A DNA stretch of 27,681 nucleotides, from positions 1 to 27,681 of the forward strand of contig NW_026712550.1 in NCBI RefSeq assembly GCF_022539665.2, given 5' to 3'. The notes under the pieces are model-generated. The model was not told the origin of the DNA and did not search any database. It was given only the letters and a program-made list of their open reading frames with translations. Shown here one piece after another: positions 1 to 10,155 of the stretch (its first letter is position 1; each line of letters starts with the position of its first letter). This DNA comes from Daphnia carinata (lineage: Eukaryota > Arthropoda > Branchiopoda > Diplostraca > Daphniidae). The translations under genes were made by a program, and so were the position numbers.

Positions 1-975
1 GTTGCCATGCACCAAGCTTTGTACGTTGTGCGACATGTCGTCAACATTTTTGTGGAGTGTGTGATTTGGACACACACTGCCTACTTTTCACCCATCAGCG
101 TACTCTTTTGCATACGTATCTGCTACGTATCCTTGGGCCATCCGAATTTCTAGGTCATGCAAGAGCAATCTCAATCATAGGTATAAATGTATAATCACTA
201 TGTTTGGATTCAGACTAATTCCTTTTTCTTTGGACAGATATTCCGGTTCCCCTATATGAGCCAGCTTGCTGCAATTCATGTTTTGCAGCAGGTTCCATGA
301 AGCTCCGATGTGGTCCCACCAAAGTCGCTGTTGTAACCAAAGAAGGCCGCTTTGATTTAAAAAACACAGAATTCTGGTGCTCCGAATGCAAGCAGTCTCG
401 TTTGGCCACTAATGAGGAGTACATGTGTTCAGGATATTGGCCTGGCTCGCTGTCAAATTGCTCCTACTTCTTCGAAGAAAATTTATTAAGAATGTGGCAT
501 CACTTAAGGCACAAAACACCAGGAACATCCGAACGGAAGTTTATCGAAACCCTTGAGGAAATCTCTTTGGATTGCAACCGGGTAAGTCGAGTAGAAATAA
601 TTAAATCAAAAATGAAAATTCGTATTTAATTAATAAGTAAAAAATTATCAATGATTGCAGTTCTTTCACAAATTCTCGTTTTAGATAACACAGATCTACT
701 AGCTGTCCTACAAAGAAGCCGAACAGGAAATCACAATTCAATTCAACTCATTTTTAAAGTAATGTTTGGTTTGTTTTAAATATGTAACATTGCTGATGCG
801 ATGGAACAACCAGGCACTTCAAGTGCTTTCCAATCTGACACTGGACCTGCCTAGAGTACTGGTAACCCGTGACTGTTTGTCCAGGACTGTAAGTAAAAAA
901 TTGTCAATGATTGCAATTCCCTCAATAATTTTCGTTTTATATAACACAGATGTACTAGCTGTCGTACGTAAGAAC
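1..975 (+). pseudogene. Inverted, scrambled fragment of the KDZ transposase gene
   Basis: Bases 1-630 are a near-identical reverse-complement copy of about 5616-6246. They contain the end of KDZ exon 3 (B-box-like Cys/His cluster), its intron, exon 4 with the CxC cluster (about 233-582) and the start of intron 4. At about 630 the match stops and the sequence jumps back to KDZ intron 2 plus the first bases of exon 3 (about 640-735). It then jumps to intron 1, a damaged exon 2, intron 2 again and the first bases of exon 3 (about 736-975). The segments are therefore out of gene order and partly duplicated. At the codon where the main copy has TAG (5783-5785), this copy has TAC (Tyr). The open stretch 297-629 is this exon read into its intron. 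It is a non-functional rearranged fragment, and the left edge is cut by the window. Confidence 0.85.
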
Positions 976-1347
976 TAAGGAAGCATTCTTATGTGGAGAC
1001 ATAATAAGCCATGATACTTGATAGCTGGACCTTATTTCAAGAACAGAAGAAAGGTCCCAAAGGTAGATCATTATTTTATGGAATGTACTGTATTGTTTAA
1101 TGTTTTTAATATTGGTTTACAAGGGTAAAGGAGATACTTGTGCATTATAAGGTAGGTTTTCTGTTTTTAAAGATTAATAAAAGATCTAAAAATCTTTGAA
1201 TCATGACTTTTATTTCTGGATTTTATCCTCTGGGTAACAACAAAGTTTAGAATTACATTCATTGAGATAAATTATAATTTCTTGAGTCCTGGTGCCGGGG
1301 CCACTTTGGAGATAAAGGGTATAAGGACCTAAATATTTAGTTGTTCT
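976..1347. other. Intergenic; 3' region of the companion gene
   Basis: No coding region is visible. On the minus strand an AATAAA signal lies at about 1209-1214, some 135 bp after the stop of the 1348-2409 gene, and is its likely polyadenylation signal. A plus-strand AATAAA occurs near 1175. Confidence 0.5.
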
Positions 1348-2409
1348 TCAGTCATTCTTTTTGCTTAAAACATGGAAAGTTAACTGTTTTACCTCGCTAT
1401 TCTTTAATTTCAAAAAAGTCCCCTGAGCCGTTTTAACAAGAACACCTTGGGGCGCCTTCGCCGATGGAATTAGGGAGATTGGCGGTGATGTAACCGATGG
1501 CGAAGAAGCTGGACCATTAACTCCCACAGCAACCGGACGTTTCGTTACTTTACTTTGAGATGTATCGCGGCTCGGCGGTGAAGAGATAACAACTGTTTGC
1601 GACGTAGCAGGTATTTGCATACAAAATTCCGGAAGTGATTGCGCAGAAGATAGCGGAAGCTCTCTTGTCTCAATGGAACCATTATTGGTAACAGGTGCAT
1701 TGGTAGGTAAGGAATTTGTGCCCTGCGCTCTTACTGTTGAGATAACAATTGTTATCAGGTAAATATTTGGACAGAAGCATAAAGTATAATACTTACTCTT
1801 TTGTTGATCATCTACCAACTTCTGCCATTGGTCAGAAAGACAATTGCCAACTCTGCTTTTTAAAAACTGTTTGGCCAGTGGCCCAAATGACTTAACGGTG
1901 GAAGACCACACTTTGTCATTAGGAGATGCAGCCAGCAAAATATATTGACCGTTGAAATCCTGTGCCAATGATGCAAGCTGTGAAAAAATAATGTTAAAAT
2001 AAAATACCCTAGTTTTACTATTGTCAACATGAATCTTACCCTCTCAGTAACTCGGTCCATCCTGTTGTTCTTGGTTCGTGTCCTGCCCTTTATTGTCTTG
2101 CAATGCAGTGCACGTTTAGTGGTATTGTGATTAGCCTAAGCAGAAAATGTATAATAATGCAATATAAAAGGTTAAGGTGTAATTTGAGATACTTGCTTTA
2201 ACAAATTCAAGGTTTTTCAATGCTGTGGACTGCCTCAACCTTTTCACTTTTTGGTTGTTTGCACAAGATGTCTCAGTGATTAATGAAACTTCTTCCAACT
2301 CACTTGTTGTTTCCTTTTCTTCGTTTGAATTTGAATGTAAAATGATGTTTTCCATCTCAGAGCTCGATGAATTTGATAGATCTTCCATGGCAGTGTTAAT
2401 GCTATCCAT
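1348..2409 (-). CDS. Intact four-exon gene of unknown function (291 aa), KDZ companion
   Basis: I read four coding exons: 2409-2197, 2135-2040, 1977-1797 and 1733-1348, totalling 876 nt, with consistent phases, no internal stop and introns of 61-63 bp. Introns 2 and 3 are GT-AG. Intron 1 has a GC donor (AAA|GCAAGT), the textbook GC-AG consensus; reading it as GT-AG would bring in an immediate stop. The start ATG lies just after a strong acceptor (T-rich tract then TTACAG, at about 2418), so a non-coding 5' exon probably exists upstream. The protein has an acidic Ser/Glu-rich N-terminus (residues 1-50), a Lys/Arg-rich middle (about 52-105), a compact hydrophobic segment (about 104-165, starting LASLAQDF) and a Pro/Ser/Thr-rich tail ending LSKKND. 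I recognise no family. It lies between the inverted KDZ arms on the same strand as the transposase, so it may be a second KDZ gene or captured cargo. Its open frame contrasts with the broken transposase. Confidence 0.72.
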
Positions 2410-3473
2410 TTTTGTATCTGTAAGAAAAAAAAATAGGAAATCACCACGTTCAAAAAACCAAAACAAATCACAAGATATTATTTCCTTTTTTCCTATTGGC
2501 TAGTTTTGGTCAAGTAGCCCAAGGCAAAATCGACAGGCGGCAATAATGGACGACTTAAGGGACGTGAATTCGAAACGGTATATAGCCATTAAACTCTGAA
2601 TTTCCATGGAAAGACAATGATATAAAATTGATCTGATTGATCAAAACATAGCTATATAAAAGAGCTGCATTATGTCGGAAAAGCAATGCTTAATAATTAC
2701 GACAAGTAGCCGAACGTGAGACCTTTTGAGTCCAAATTCAGACATTTATGAACAACTATGGCAGCTTTTAGGTTTTTTTTTTCTATTACTTTAATACCCC
2801 AGATAATTTTACTCATCGGAAATGATGGGGACTAGACAGGGCTATAACATCCTAAAAAATGAAAAATTTATTTAAATAATAAAAGCGAGTAAATGGCAAA
2901 ATTTTCAATTTATTTAATGAAAGATTTCAGCATATTATTAAATACAAAATTTCACTAAAAGAAAACAAATTTTACTGCGTAATGACCGCATTTTCTGGAG
3001 CTTTAGAAAAACCTACGATTGAAGGATAAAACATAAAATAATAACTCAAAAAAACTTTCAAATCATTTTTTTGCTTAAGCAAAAAGCTTTCAAGAACCTA
3101 TATGGAACCCGTGCGCAATTTGCAGATATGAAATTTTTTTTTTTTCTGATCCTATAGTCGCCAGTTTAAATTTTTCGGGTTAAATCATTTATGTTTGCAG
3201 AGCTTGAGTCAATGTGGTTAGTTTGCGTACAACATTAAGAACTCTTAATGAGTTTTCACTTAAAACAACCGCAAATAAAATAAAGAAATTAAGCGCACAG
3301 AGGGAACAATGCGTATTTTAGCAAATAAAATTTCTTTGGAGTTGATGTACCTATTCCTTAAATAAGCACACAGTGTTCTCATGAATGAAATAGAGTTTTT
3401 GAAATTTTTATTCCGTTATTCATTTTTGTTTAATTTTACAATTGCGCTATTGATGAAACATAACACAGTAAAA
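2410..3473. other. AT-rich intergenic stretch between companion gene and KDZ gene
   Basis: No convincing coding region on either strand. It holds the splice acceptor upstream of the companion gene (about 2418) and, on the minus strand, an AATAAA at 3407-3412 about 62 bp past the KDZ stop codon. The overlapping open stretch at 2225-2503 on the plus strand is a shadow of the companion gene. Confidence 0.6.
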
Positions 3474-5615
3474 TTAGTTTTCTCCCTCCTCTTCTGATGA
3501 TTCTTCTCCGCTGTCGGTATAATAATCATCATCAGATGCTTCTTGCAGAGAATCTAATAGATTATCTTCTTTTTCTATTCTGTCTATGAATTCCTGAGGA
3601 TTAATTTCTATGTCCTCTCTGAACTGGAGCGCTTCGGTAAACACATGAACAGCGTCGCTGATGATTCCGCTGAGGCGGACAATTTCTGTGTTGGCCATTA
3701 CTGATCGACTATAGTCGAGAAGAGTAATAGGTCTTAATCCTGGATATAAAAATCATTAATATGGTTACATTAACTACAATAAATGAGAACTTACTTTCAT
3801 AGTTCTTTATATCTCTGTGAAGATCCTTGCAGAGAGACGTGAGGGATCGCGTGAATTCTCCCATTTCCCTTTGAGTTTTGGTAATAGCTTCCTGATAACG
3901 AAGCCCGAGCATCCAAGTGTCGATCAGCTCATAGTCTTCGCCGAGGAAATCTACAAAATAAGACTTATTAAATAATACAACAAAGTGAACAGGAAACATC
4001 TTACGTACTTTTGTTGTTTTGATGCCAAGGAAAGAATCCTGTGTCCGTGTTCTCCTTGGACACGATTATACCCTTCTGTTGAAGTAACTTGACAATTGTA
4101 TCCACTCGTTTTTTCTTTTTCGACATTATCTTCCTATTGCTTGTACGTGTCTTGCAGGTATCTAAATGATTTTAAAGCGGAAAAATAGATTACTACAATG
4201 AGATATTTAGTTAGAAAAGTAGTCAAAGAAATTTACCAAAAAAAGTCGCGTTACGAGTATGCAGAACTTTGATCATGTGGCATTCACCTTCAATTTCTTT
4301 TTGGAGTAGCTCAACGTCCCAATCGCTGTTAAGATTTTTACTTTTCACAAGTTTTGCTTGATTCTTCAATCTGATCAGAATTTGTGGTAGAAGTTCCTCC
4401 TTTAGGCCACGGTGGTCAAGAAGGTCTTGTAATTTCTTCCCATAAAAATTAGATTTGCGTCTGGCCTACAAAATTCTGTTATTTGGAGAACTCAGAGTCA
4501 ATAAAATAAATAAGACTTACTCTGTTTAACCGTAAACAAAGCGCAGCCATCATACGTTTTTCTTTGTCTACATTGTAGGCGAGAATAGCGCTTGTTATAT
4601 CGTCTCTCCTACCTGCACAAAATATTTAAAATGTCCCGTTAAAAGAACTAAATGCGTACAAATAAACAAATATACTGGCTCTGCTTTGATGCTTCGTCGT
4701 TGTACCGAGACGGGCCATATAGGAAAAAACTTGTTCTTGTTCTTCTCCTAACATATCCGCTCCATCCTTTTGCCAATGTCCATTATAGAGTACCTAAAAG
4801 GGCTTACGATTGACTCGTCAATATATTGGTTGAAATATTTAAATATGTATTTACCCTGCAAGCCCATGAATGGCCTAGAGCATGAAAGCGGGAAAGAAAG
4901 GGAACCATGTCCTCAGTTAGCTTCTTGTATTCCGGATTAGATTCGCCGAAAAGATTGCCAACTTTAATAGCGAAAGGCCAATACTTGCAAACAACGTCGT
5001 TGCACAAAAACTTTGTCCCCATTTGGTGTGACTTCAGATGCTGGAGATGGGTATGTTTGAATGTTTCTCCCTTGAACAAGTTGGCCGAGAAAATCACTGT
5101 GCCATGAGAGCAACTCATCATTTCCAGACCGGTGATGTCCAAATTCCTTTTACTTGAAGAATCACCCCGGGCAGCCTTCCATGTCGATGAGCCACATGCA
5201 TCATCTCCTTTACCCTAAGAAAATTTATACTTAAAATATAGGCGACTGTTGATAAAAGAGGATTTACCTTCGGGATCTTTTCTTCTATTTTTGAAATATG
5301 TTCCAGTTGTAACTGATCGCTAGCCATTTTTACGTCTCCATATAAGGATTCTCCTTGACGACTTAAATAATTTAACGATATTAATAAGTAAATACAATAG
5401 TTTTAAACCAATTATGCTTACTCTTTTGCTGACGCAAATCGGTATAGTTTTCGATTCGCATCCGCGTGAATTCCATGAGGATGGTTACCACATATTTTAC
5501 AATTGCCATGGCGTCGGAGGATTTCCTTTTCTTTCAGGTAAGTAAAATATTCAAACTCTCTACGGGCGCGATTAAAAAGTGTCCTGTTGATATTAACCTG
5601 CCCAAGAAAACAACT

Positions 5616-6246
5616 AGTTTTAAGATAAGAATTTTCATTTTTGATTTAATTATATCTACTCGACTTACCCGGTTGCAATCCAAAGAGATTTCCTCAAGGG
5701 TTTCGATAAACTTCCGTTCGGATGTTCCTGGTGTTTTGGGCCTTAAGTGATGCCACATTCTTAATAAATTTTCTTCGAAGAACTAGGAGCAATTTGACAG
5801 CGAGCCAGGCCAATATCCTGAACACATGTACTCCTCATTAGTGGCCAAACGAGACTGCTTGCATTCGGAGCACCAGAATTCTGTGTTTTTTAAATCAAAG
5901 CGGCCTTCTTTGGTTACAACAGCGACTTTGGTGGGACCACATCGGAGCTTCATGGAACCTGCTGCAAAACATGAATTGCAGCAAGCTGGCTCATATAGGG
6001 GAACCGGAATATCTGTCCAAAGAAAAAGGAATTAGTCTGAATCCAAACATAGTGATTATACATTTATACCTATGATTGAGATTGCTCTTGCATGACCTAG
6101 AAATTCGGATGGCCCAAGGATACGTAGCAGATACGTATGCAAAAGAGTACGCTGATGGGTGAAAAGTAGGCAGTGTGTGTCCAAATCACACTTCCCACAA
6201 AAATGTTGACGACATGTCGCACAACGTACAAAGCTTGGTGCATGGC
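5616..6246 (-). repeat. Right arm of a long inverted repeat (partner 1-630)
   Basis: Reverse complement of bases 1-630 with only scattered differences, for example around 60 versus 6190 and at the TAC/TAG codon. The arms point toward each other around about 5 kb containing the companion gene and the 3' half of the transposase. This is a local inverted duplication rather than the element's terminal repeats, because it starts and ends inside exons and introns. Confidence 0.88.
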
Positions 6247-6728
6247 AACGAATACAAGAAAAAGTCCCTGCACCACAAGTTTGTTCTTAAATTTTTTCAT
6301 AAAGGAAATACCGGTGTTCTTTGAATTCTTTTTCTTTCATTTCCATGCGGATCTTCCAAAGTGTCTCACTCTCTTGGTATTCTTCGGTAGTTTTAATGTA
6401 GCCAGAAGACTTTTGAATTGTTATTTCTTGTTCGGCTTCTTGTAGGACAGCGAGTAGATCTGTGTTATCTAAAACGAGAATTTGAGAGAGAATTGCAATC
6501 ATTGATAATTTTTACTTACAGTCCTCAACAAACGGACAAAGGCTATCTGTATTCGCAGCAGGTCCAGCATCAGATTGGAAAGCACTTGAAGTGCCTGGGT
6601 ATTCCATCGCAGCAATGTTACCTATTGAAAACAACCAAATGTTACTTTAAAAATGGGTTGATAAGTAGTGTTAGTTAGTGTTAGTTATACTTGATATAGT
6701 GTCGACCGAAGGCTGTTTGCACCTGACG

Positions 6729-6732
6729 TTAT
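6729..6732. repeat. Target-site duplication TTAT, left copy
   Basis: TTAT directly precedes the left LTR (TGTAAAGC) and the same four bases follow the right LTR at 24465-24468. Removing 6733-24468 rejoins KDZ exon 1 with its downstream frame open, which supports this as the insertion point. Confidence 0.9.
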
Positions 6733-7228
6733 TGTAAAGCATTCTTTTAGTGATTGAAAAGAATGACTTTACGTTATTAAAGACAAATTGTAATAAGAAA
6801 AATGAACTCGGGAAGGCGTTACCACAATGCCGAATATATTTTATTCTAATAGGCCAAAGATAATAAAAGCATTACACAGATTGGGTATCCTTTTATACGT
6901 TTTACATGTTTGAGGGAAACATAGCATTTCCGACAGATGAGCTCCGGATATAAGTTATTGAATATCTCACGCAGCAACATTTCTTATTCATGGAAATGTA
7001 TGGCGCGATGTTCTACGCATTAAGCTCATCCAATCAGCAATAAGCAGGATGTAAAGTATAATATAAAAATAGAATTCCAGGAAATGTCAATGACACTTGA
7101 ATTACTATATTTATAATGTATACTTTAAATATAATGCATAACAAACATAATATATAATTTTAATATAAAGAAAACAAACAATGAAGATAAAATATAATCA
7201 AAAGTTGTATTTTGGTGACTTCGTTACA
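6733..7228 (-). repeat. 3' LTR of the retrotransposon (496 bp, internally deleted)
   Basis: Nearly identical to 23659-24464 except that the bases corresponding to about 23812-24118 (net 310 bp) are missing at about 6881-6884. The deletion starts right behind the TATA box and removes the likely transcription start and most of R, while the AATAAA (6840-6845, minus) is kept. Confidence 0.92.
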
Positions 7229-7236
7229 TCACTCCC
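7229..7236 (-). other. Polypurine tract (plus-strand primer)
   Basis: Read on the minus strand, GGGAGTGA abuts the LTR start TGTAAC. Its place directly inside the 3' LTR, 25 bp after the env stop, fits a PPT. Confidence 0.7.
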
Positions 7237-7261
7237 GGCGGTGCGAGATTACGTCCCGTAA

Positions 7262-8947
7262 TCAGACTTGGTAAGCGAAATCAGGCTCCGGTTCTTGAAT
7301 TGGGCGACAGCATAACTTGCTGATAAGTCCGAAAAATCCACAGCCATAACAAATGCGTAAGAAAAGTAGACCCAGGAGGCATAGTACACCGATGAAGAAA
7401 TAATTTTTAATAGTTTCCCACCAGCTGGTATAACTAGCCACTCCAGATGCGGATAATAAGACGTTGGTGACACTTGGACGATTATTGGTTGAAAACTCAC
7501 TCGGCGAATGTTCATTCATAGCTGCGGCAATATCAGCCATTATACTCATATGATCCATAATAGTTTCACTATACGCAGGGTTACTTTTATGTTCATAATC
7601 AAAAAATTTCACGTCTTCATACCGAAAAGAATGCACAAGAGTTTGTATTGGTAACACGATACTTGCGTTCATGGGCTTCCAAGTGTTATTGCGAAACGCA
7701 TAAGGTATGTCATTGAAGTTCACAAATCCATTTGTCCAATAACACGGCGAATATTTAACGAGTTCCCAACCGTCCAGGTTAATTGTATAATTTTTAAATT
7801 TTGGTTGCGGTCCGCAAGACGTTACGACTGTTTCGAAAGTCACATTTAAAGGTTTACACGAGATGACAATGGCGGTTTTTCCAAAGGCTTGCAATTTTGT
7901 GCACTTGGGTAGATCTAGATGTGAAGCAGCTAACCAGCCGTTATATTGTGCTGCAATAATTGCTCTTACATGTTTCGCATTTCTTGAATCACACTGTAAG
8001 ATTTGAATTAATCGTGATAATTCATTTTCATGGCCCGTAAGTTGATCACGAACATATTGTAAAGTAGCGGGATGGTCCAAATTTTGGCCGCCAGGTGGCG
8101 CGAGGTCTGCCAATGTTATTGTCGACAAATTTTCCATGATGGCCGCCGTTGTAACGAAGAGTTTTGATTGGCCGATAATATTAAAGGCATCAGATTTCTT
8201 TGAACAAGAGTTTTGTATGGGAATACAACGCGGTTGAAAAGTTAAATGAAAATCCAATTGTTTTTTGTCATCTTGAAGGCGAAAAATTTTATCATTTCCC
8301 GTTTTTCGTATTAATTTTCCAATACCAGATTCAATGAGATGAGCTTTTGGTTCAGATCGTTGAGTATATGTTTTGTCCCAAACTAATGTCAAATGATTAT
8401 GCGACAAATGACCTGTTGAGGCAGAAGCAATTCCTATCGGCGTAGAAAAATTACTATCTTCCACATCTTGATATAGGCGAATTTTTTCAAGCACACAATT
8501 GATAATTCCCACATCGATCGTTTGTAACCAATGACCAAAAATTTCAGGTTCACGGTCGAATACAAATTTATTTTCCACTGCAGTCATTTTTTGATCTTCG
8601 CACCGAAGACTGTTAATCATATCGTTGCACTCATTTAGCGTAGTGTCAAGTGGAATTTTATCCGGCACAATCACCAATTGTCCAAAAAAATTCATGGTGA
8701 CATCTCGAATTTGTTTCCACTTCGCACAAATATATCCTGGAAATTGAACTGCGGCGCGAACTTCACTATGCACTGAATATTGTACGTCAATGGAGTGTTT
8801 ATCATTTATTTCCGGATGACAATCGTCATCCGAAAATTGAATTATTCCCATTTTTGATGATTCAGTACAATCGCATACGGTCGTTTCAAAGGCTCGAACG
8901 TGAAGCCCAAAAAAACATAGCAGTAAGACAATTGGAAAAGGCGACAT
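7262..8947 (-). CDS. env: Envelope glycoprotein of the retrotransposon (561 aa, intact)
   Basis: Starts at ATG 8947 with a clear signal peptide (MSPFPIVLLLCFFGL), followed by a Cys-rich ectodomain with several N-x-S/T sites and one C-terminal membrane segment (about residues 515-542, FFIGVLCLLGLLFL) with a short Cys-containing tail ending FAYQV. This is a class I membrane glycoprotein layout. I see no furin site followed by a hydrophobic fusion peptide, as expected for the baculovirus-F-like Env of classical gypsy. The cysteine pattern and segments such as GYICAKW and DGWELVKYSPCYWTNG instead recall glycoproteins of chuviruses and related mononegaviruses. That origin is an inference from memory of the family. 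A strong splice acceptor 23 bp upstream of the ATG indicates expression from a spliced RNA. Expected role: cell entry or membrane fusion of particles. The frame is fully open. Confidence 0.78.
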   Translation of the reverse strand: MSPFPIVLLLCFFGLHVRAFETTVCDCTESSKMGIIQFSDDDCHPEINDKHSIDVQYSVHSEVRAAVQFPGYICAKWKQIRDVTMNFFGQLVIVPDKIPLDTTLNECNDMINSLRCEDQKMTAVENKFVFDREPEIFGHWLQTIDVGIINCVLEKIRLYQDVEDSNFSTPIGIASASTGHLSHNHLTLVWDKTYTQRSEPKAHLIESGIGKLIRKTGNDKIFRLQDDKKQLDFHLTFQPRCIPIQNSCSKKSDAFNIIGQSKLFVTTAAIMENLSTITLADLAPPGGQNLDHPATLQYVRDQLTGHENELSRLIQILQCDSRNAKHVRAIIAAQYNGWLAASHLDLPKCTKLQAFGKTAIVISCKPLNVTFETVVTSCGPQPKFKNYTINLDGWELVKYSPCYWTNGFVNFNDIPYAFRNNTWKPMNASIVLPIQTLVHSFRYEDVKFFDYEHKSNPAYSETIMDHMSIMADIAAAMNEHSPSEFSTNNRPSVTNVLLSASGVASYTSWWETIKNYFFIGVLCLLGLLFLRICYGCGFFGLISKLCCRPIQEPEPDFAYQV

Positions 8948-8969
8948 TTCTACATATGTCAGAAAATTA

Positions 8970-8990
8970 CTGGAAAGAGGAGAAGAAATT
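8970..8990 (-). promoter_or_regulatory. Splice acceptor for the env mRNA
   Basis: On the minus strand a pyrimidine run (TTCTTCTCCTCTTTCCAG) ends with AG at 8971-8970, 23 bp before the env ATG. Errantiviral env is known to be made from spliced RNA. The matching donor upstream was not identified with certainty. Confidence 0.65.
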
Positions 8991-10155
8991 TTTCTTGGAT
9001 TATATATATATAAATAAAAACTGAAAACGGCTTTGAAAGGTCAACGGTCTCCCGTATTTTTCAGAAAAAATAACTGAAAAATAGCAGCAAAATTAAGCAG
9101 CATAATTAAGCATAATTTCGCTTAATTATGCGGAGAAGAAAAGAAACGTTTTTTAAAATTTTTACGGCAGAAAAAGTCCGTGCGCCAAAGGTCAAACTCA
9201 GATTTTCGATTTTTTTTTTAAGTCCAACGCAAGGGAAAAAGGACTTTGCTAGAAACGGAGGAGAAAAGATGTGAAACATGAACAGGTGGGCGGAGCTAAC
9301 GCGCTTGGAGGGGGACAAGGAATTTTTGGAAATATGAACGCGAGTGGAAGGGGAGGCTTGTTAGTTGCCCTCTGGCAAAATTGGGGGAGTAAAAATATTT
9401 TTTCTTCGCTAGCTGCGAAGTGTTGGAACAAATTCAGTGTTCGCTCGAAAGTGAGAGACGCGTTGTGAAAAAAAATCTGGGCGGTGGCTACATTCAAGAA
9501 GAACAAGTGACTTGGAGATGCAGTAGAAGAGGAATTGTGTGTGTAAAACAATTTGTGCGTTTAGAAGAAAAGTTTTGTTTCTACATCATTGATAGTTTTT
9601 CATGTTTGTGCTATTGCTGTTAATGTAATTGTATGAAATAAAGGTTTAATAAAATGTTCTAAACTTACTCGGTATTCGGATTGTTAATAATGTTATACTT
9701 AAGAAAAACGGAACACAGAATTTAAGGGCTTATAATTTTGAAGGAAAACATTTTTCAAAAACACATATAATTTTTAACATCGTTTATAAGATAAAAAGAA
9801 AACAAAAGTGAGAAATAGAAATATGAAAATAATTAAGACACAAAAAAGTAATGATGAATGTTGTCATTGTCTTTTCCTTTCTCTTTTTTTTTTTTTTTTA
9901 ACTCAGAGGTTATCCTCTTTGCTATTATTATTAGCGAATTCTGTAGTAGCATGTTTTGTGCATTCGCTATAACTTTTTTTTTTTTTTTTTTTTTTATTAT
10001 TATTGAGAAAGAATTAAGACAAGACAAGTGTAAGATTAAAAAATTGTATATAATGAATAATAATATGAAGAAAACAAGAGATACAATTATAAAAGAAATG
10101 AATGTGGAAAAAAAACAAACAAAAATAATAGTATAACGAAAACAATAATGAAAGG
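8991..10155. other. Non-coding region of the retrotransposon between accessory ORF 2 and env
   Basis: No recognisable protein on either strand. It contains a TA run near 9001-9015, a perfect hairpin at 9100-9131 and a relatively GC-rich block (about 9240-9560). Plus-strand AATAAA signals lie near 9638 and 9649, and homopolymer T runs near 9885 and 9975. A minus-strand donor-like GTAAGTTTAG occurs near 9660-9669. The plus-strand polyadenylation signals after a GC-rich block could mark an unrelated insertion or an antisense transcript, but I found no terminal repeats or duplicated target to prove it. Confidence 0.5.
9100..9131. repeat. Perfect 12-bp hairpin
   Basis: GCATAATTAAGC (9100-9111) and its exact reverse complement GCTTAATTATGC (9120-9131) are separated by 8 bases. 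The role is unknown. Confidence 0.8.

Larger units (their letters stand above)
3474..6732 (-). pseudogene. KDZ-family transposase gene, exons 1 (3' part) to 13, with two stops
   Basis: Minus-strand exons read as 6728-6691 (rest of exon 1), 6621-6520, 6468-6070, 6012-5669, 5597-5422, 5361-5268, 5214-4855, 4793-4676, 4612-4521, 4465-4237, 4161-4009, 3950-3795 and 3739-3474. All twelve introns are GT-AG, 51-75 bp, and every phase agrees. Exon 3 encodes a B-box-like Cys/His cluster (CIRC, CATC, HFCGKCD). Exon 4 has the CxC-type cluster (CCNSC, later CSEC). Exon 5 has CKIC and HADAN. Exons 7-8 hold the transposase core: WKAAR, LDITG, CSHG, GETFKH, DVVCK, HALGH and GEEQEQVFS. This combination is typical of KDZ transposases as I know them. 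The C-terminus is acidic. Damage: TAA at 6287-6289 in exon 3, TAG at 5783-5785 in exon 4, and the retrotransposon insertion in exon 1. Without these the product would be about 885 aa. The DNA-transposon assignment is firm; the subfamily is not. Confidence 0.85.

Noticed and set aside
1-630. Reading the long inverted repeat as the terminal inverted repeats of the KDZ element
   Set aside because: The arms begin and end inside exons and introns, and the KDZ gene continues beyond the right arm to 24600.
5826-6035. Plus-strand 69-codon open stretch duplicated at 215-424 (minus)
   Set aside because: It is the antisense of KDZ exon 4, present twice only because of the inverted duplication.
9271-9623. 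Plus-strand open stretches of 65-67 codons
   Set aside because: Short, overlapping each other, no family resemblance and no splice structure; treated as chance.
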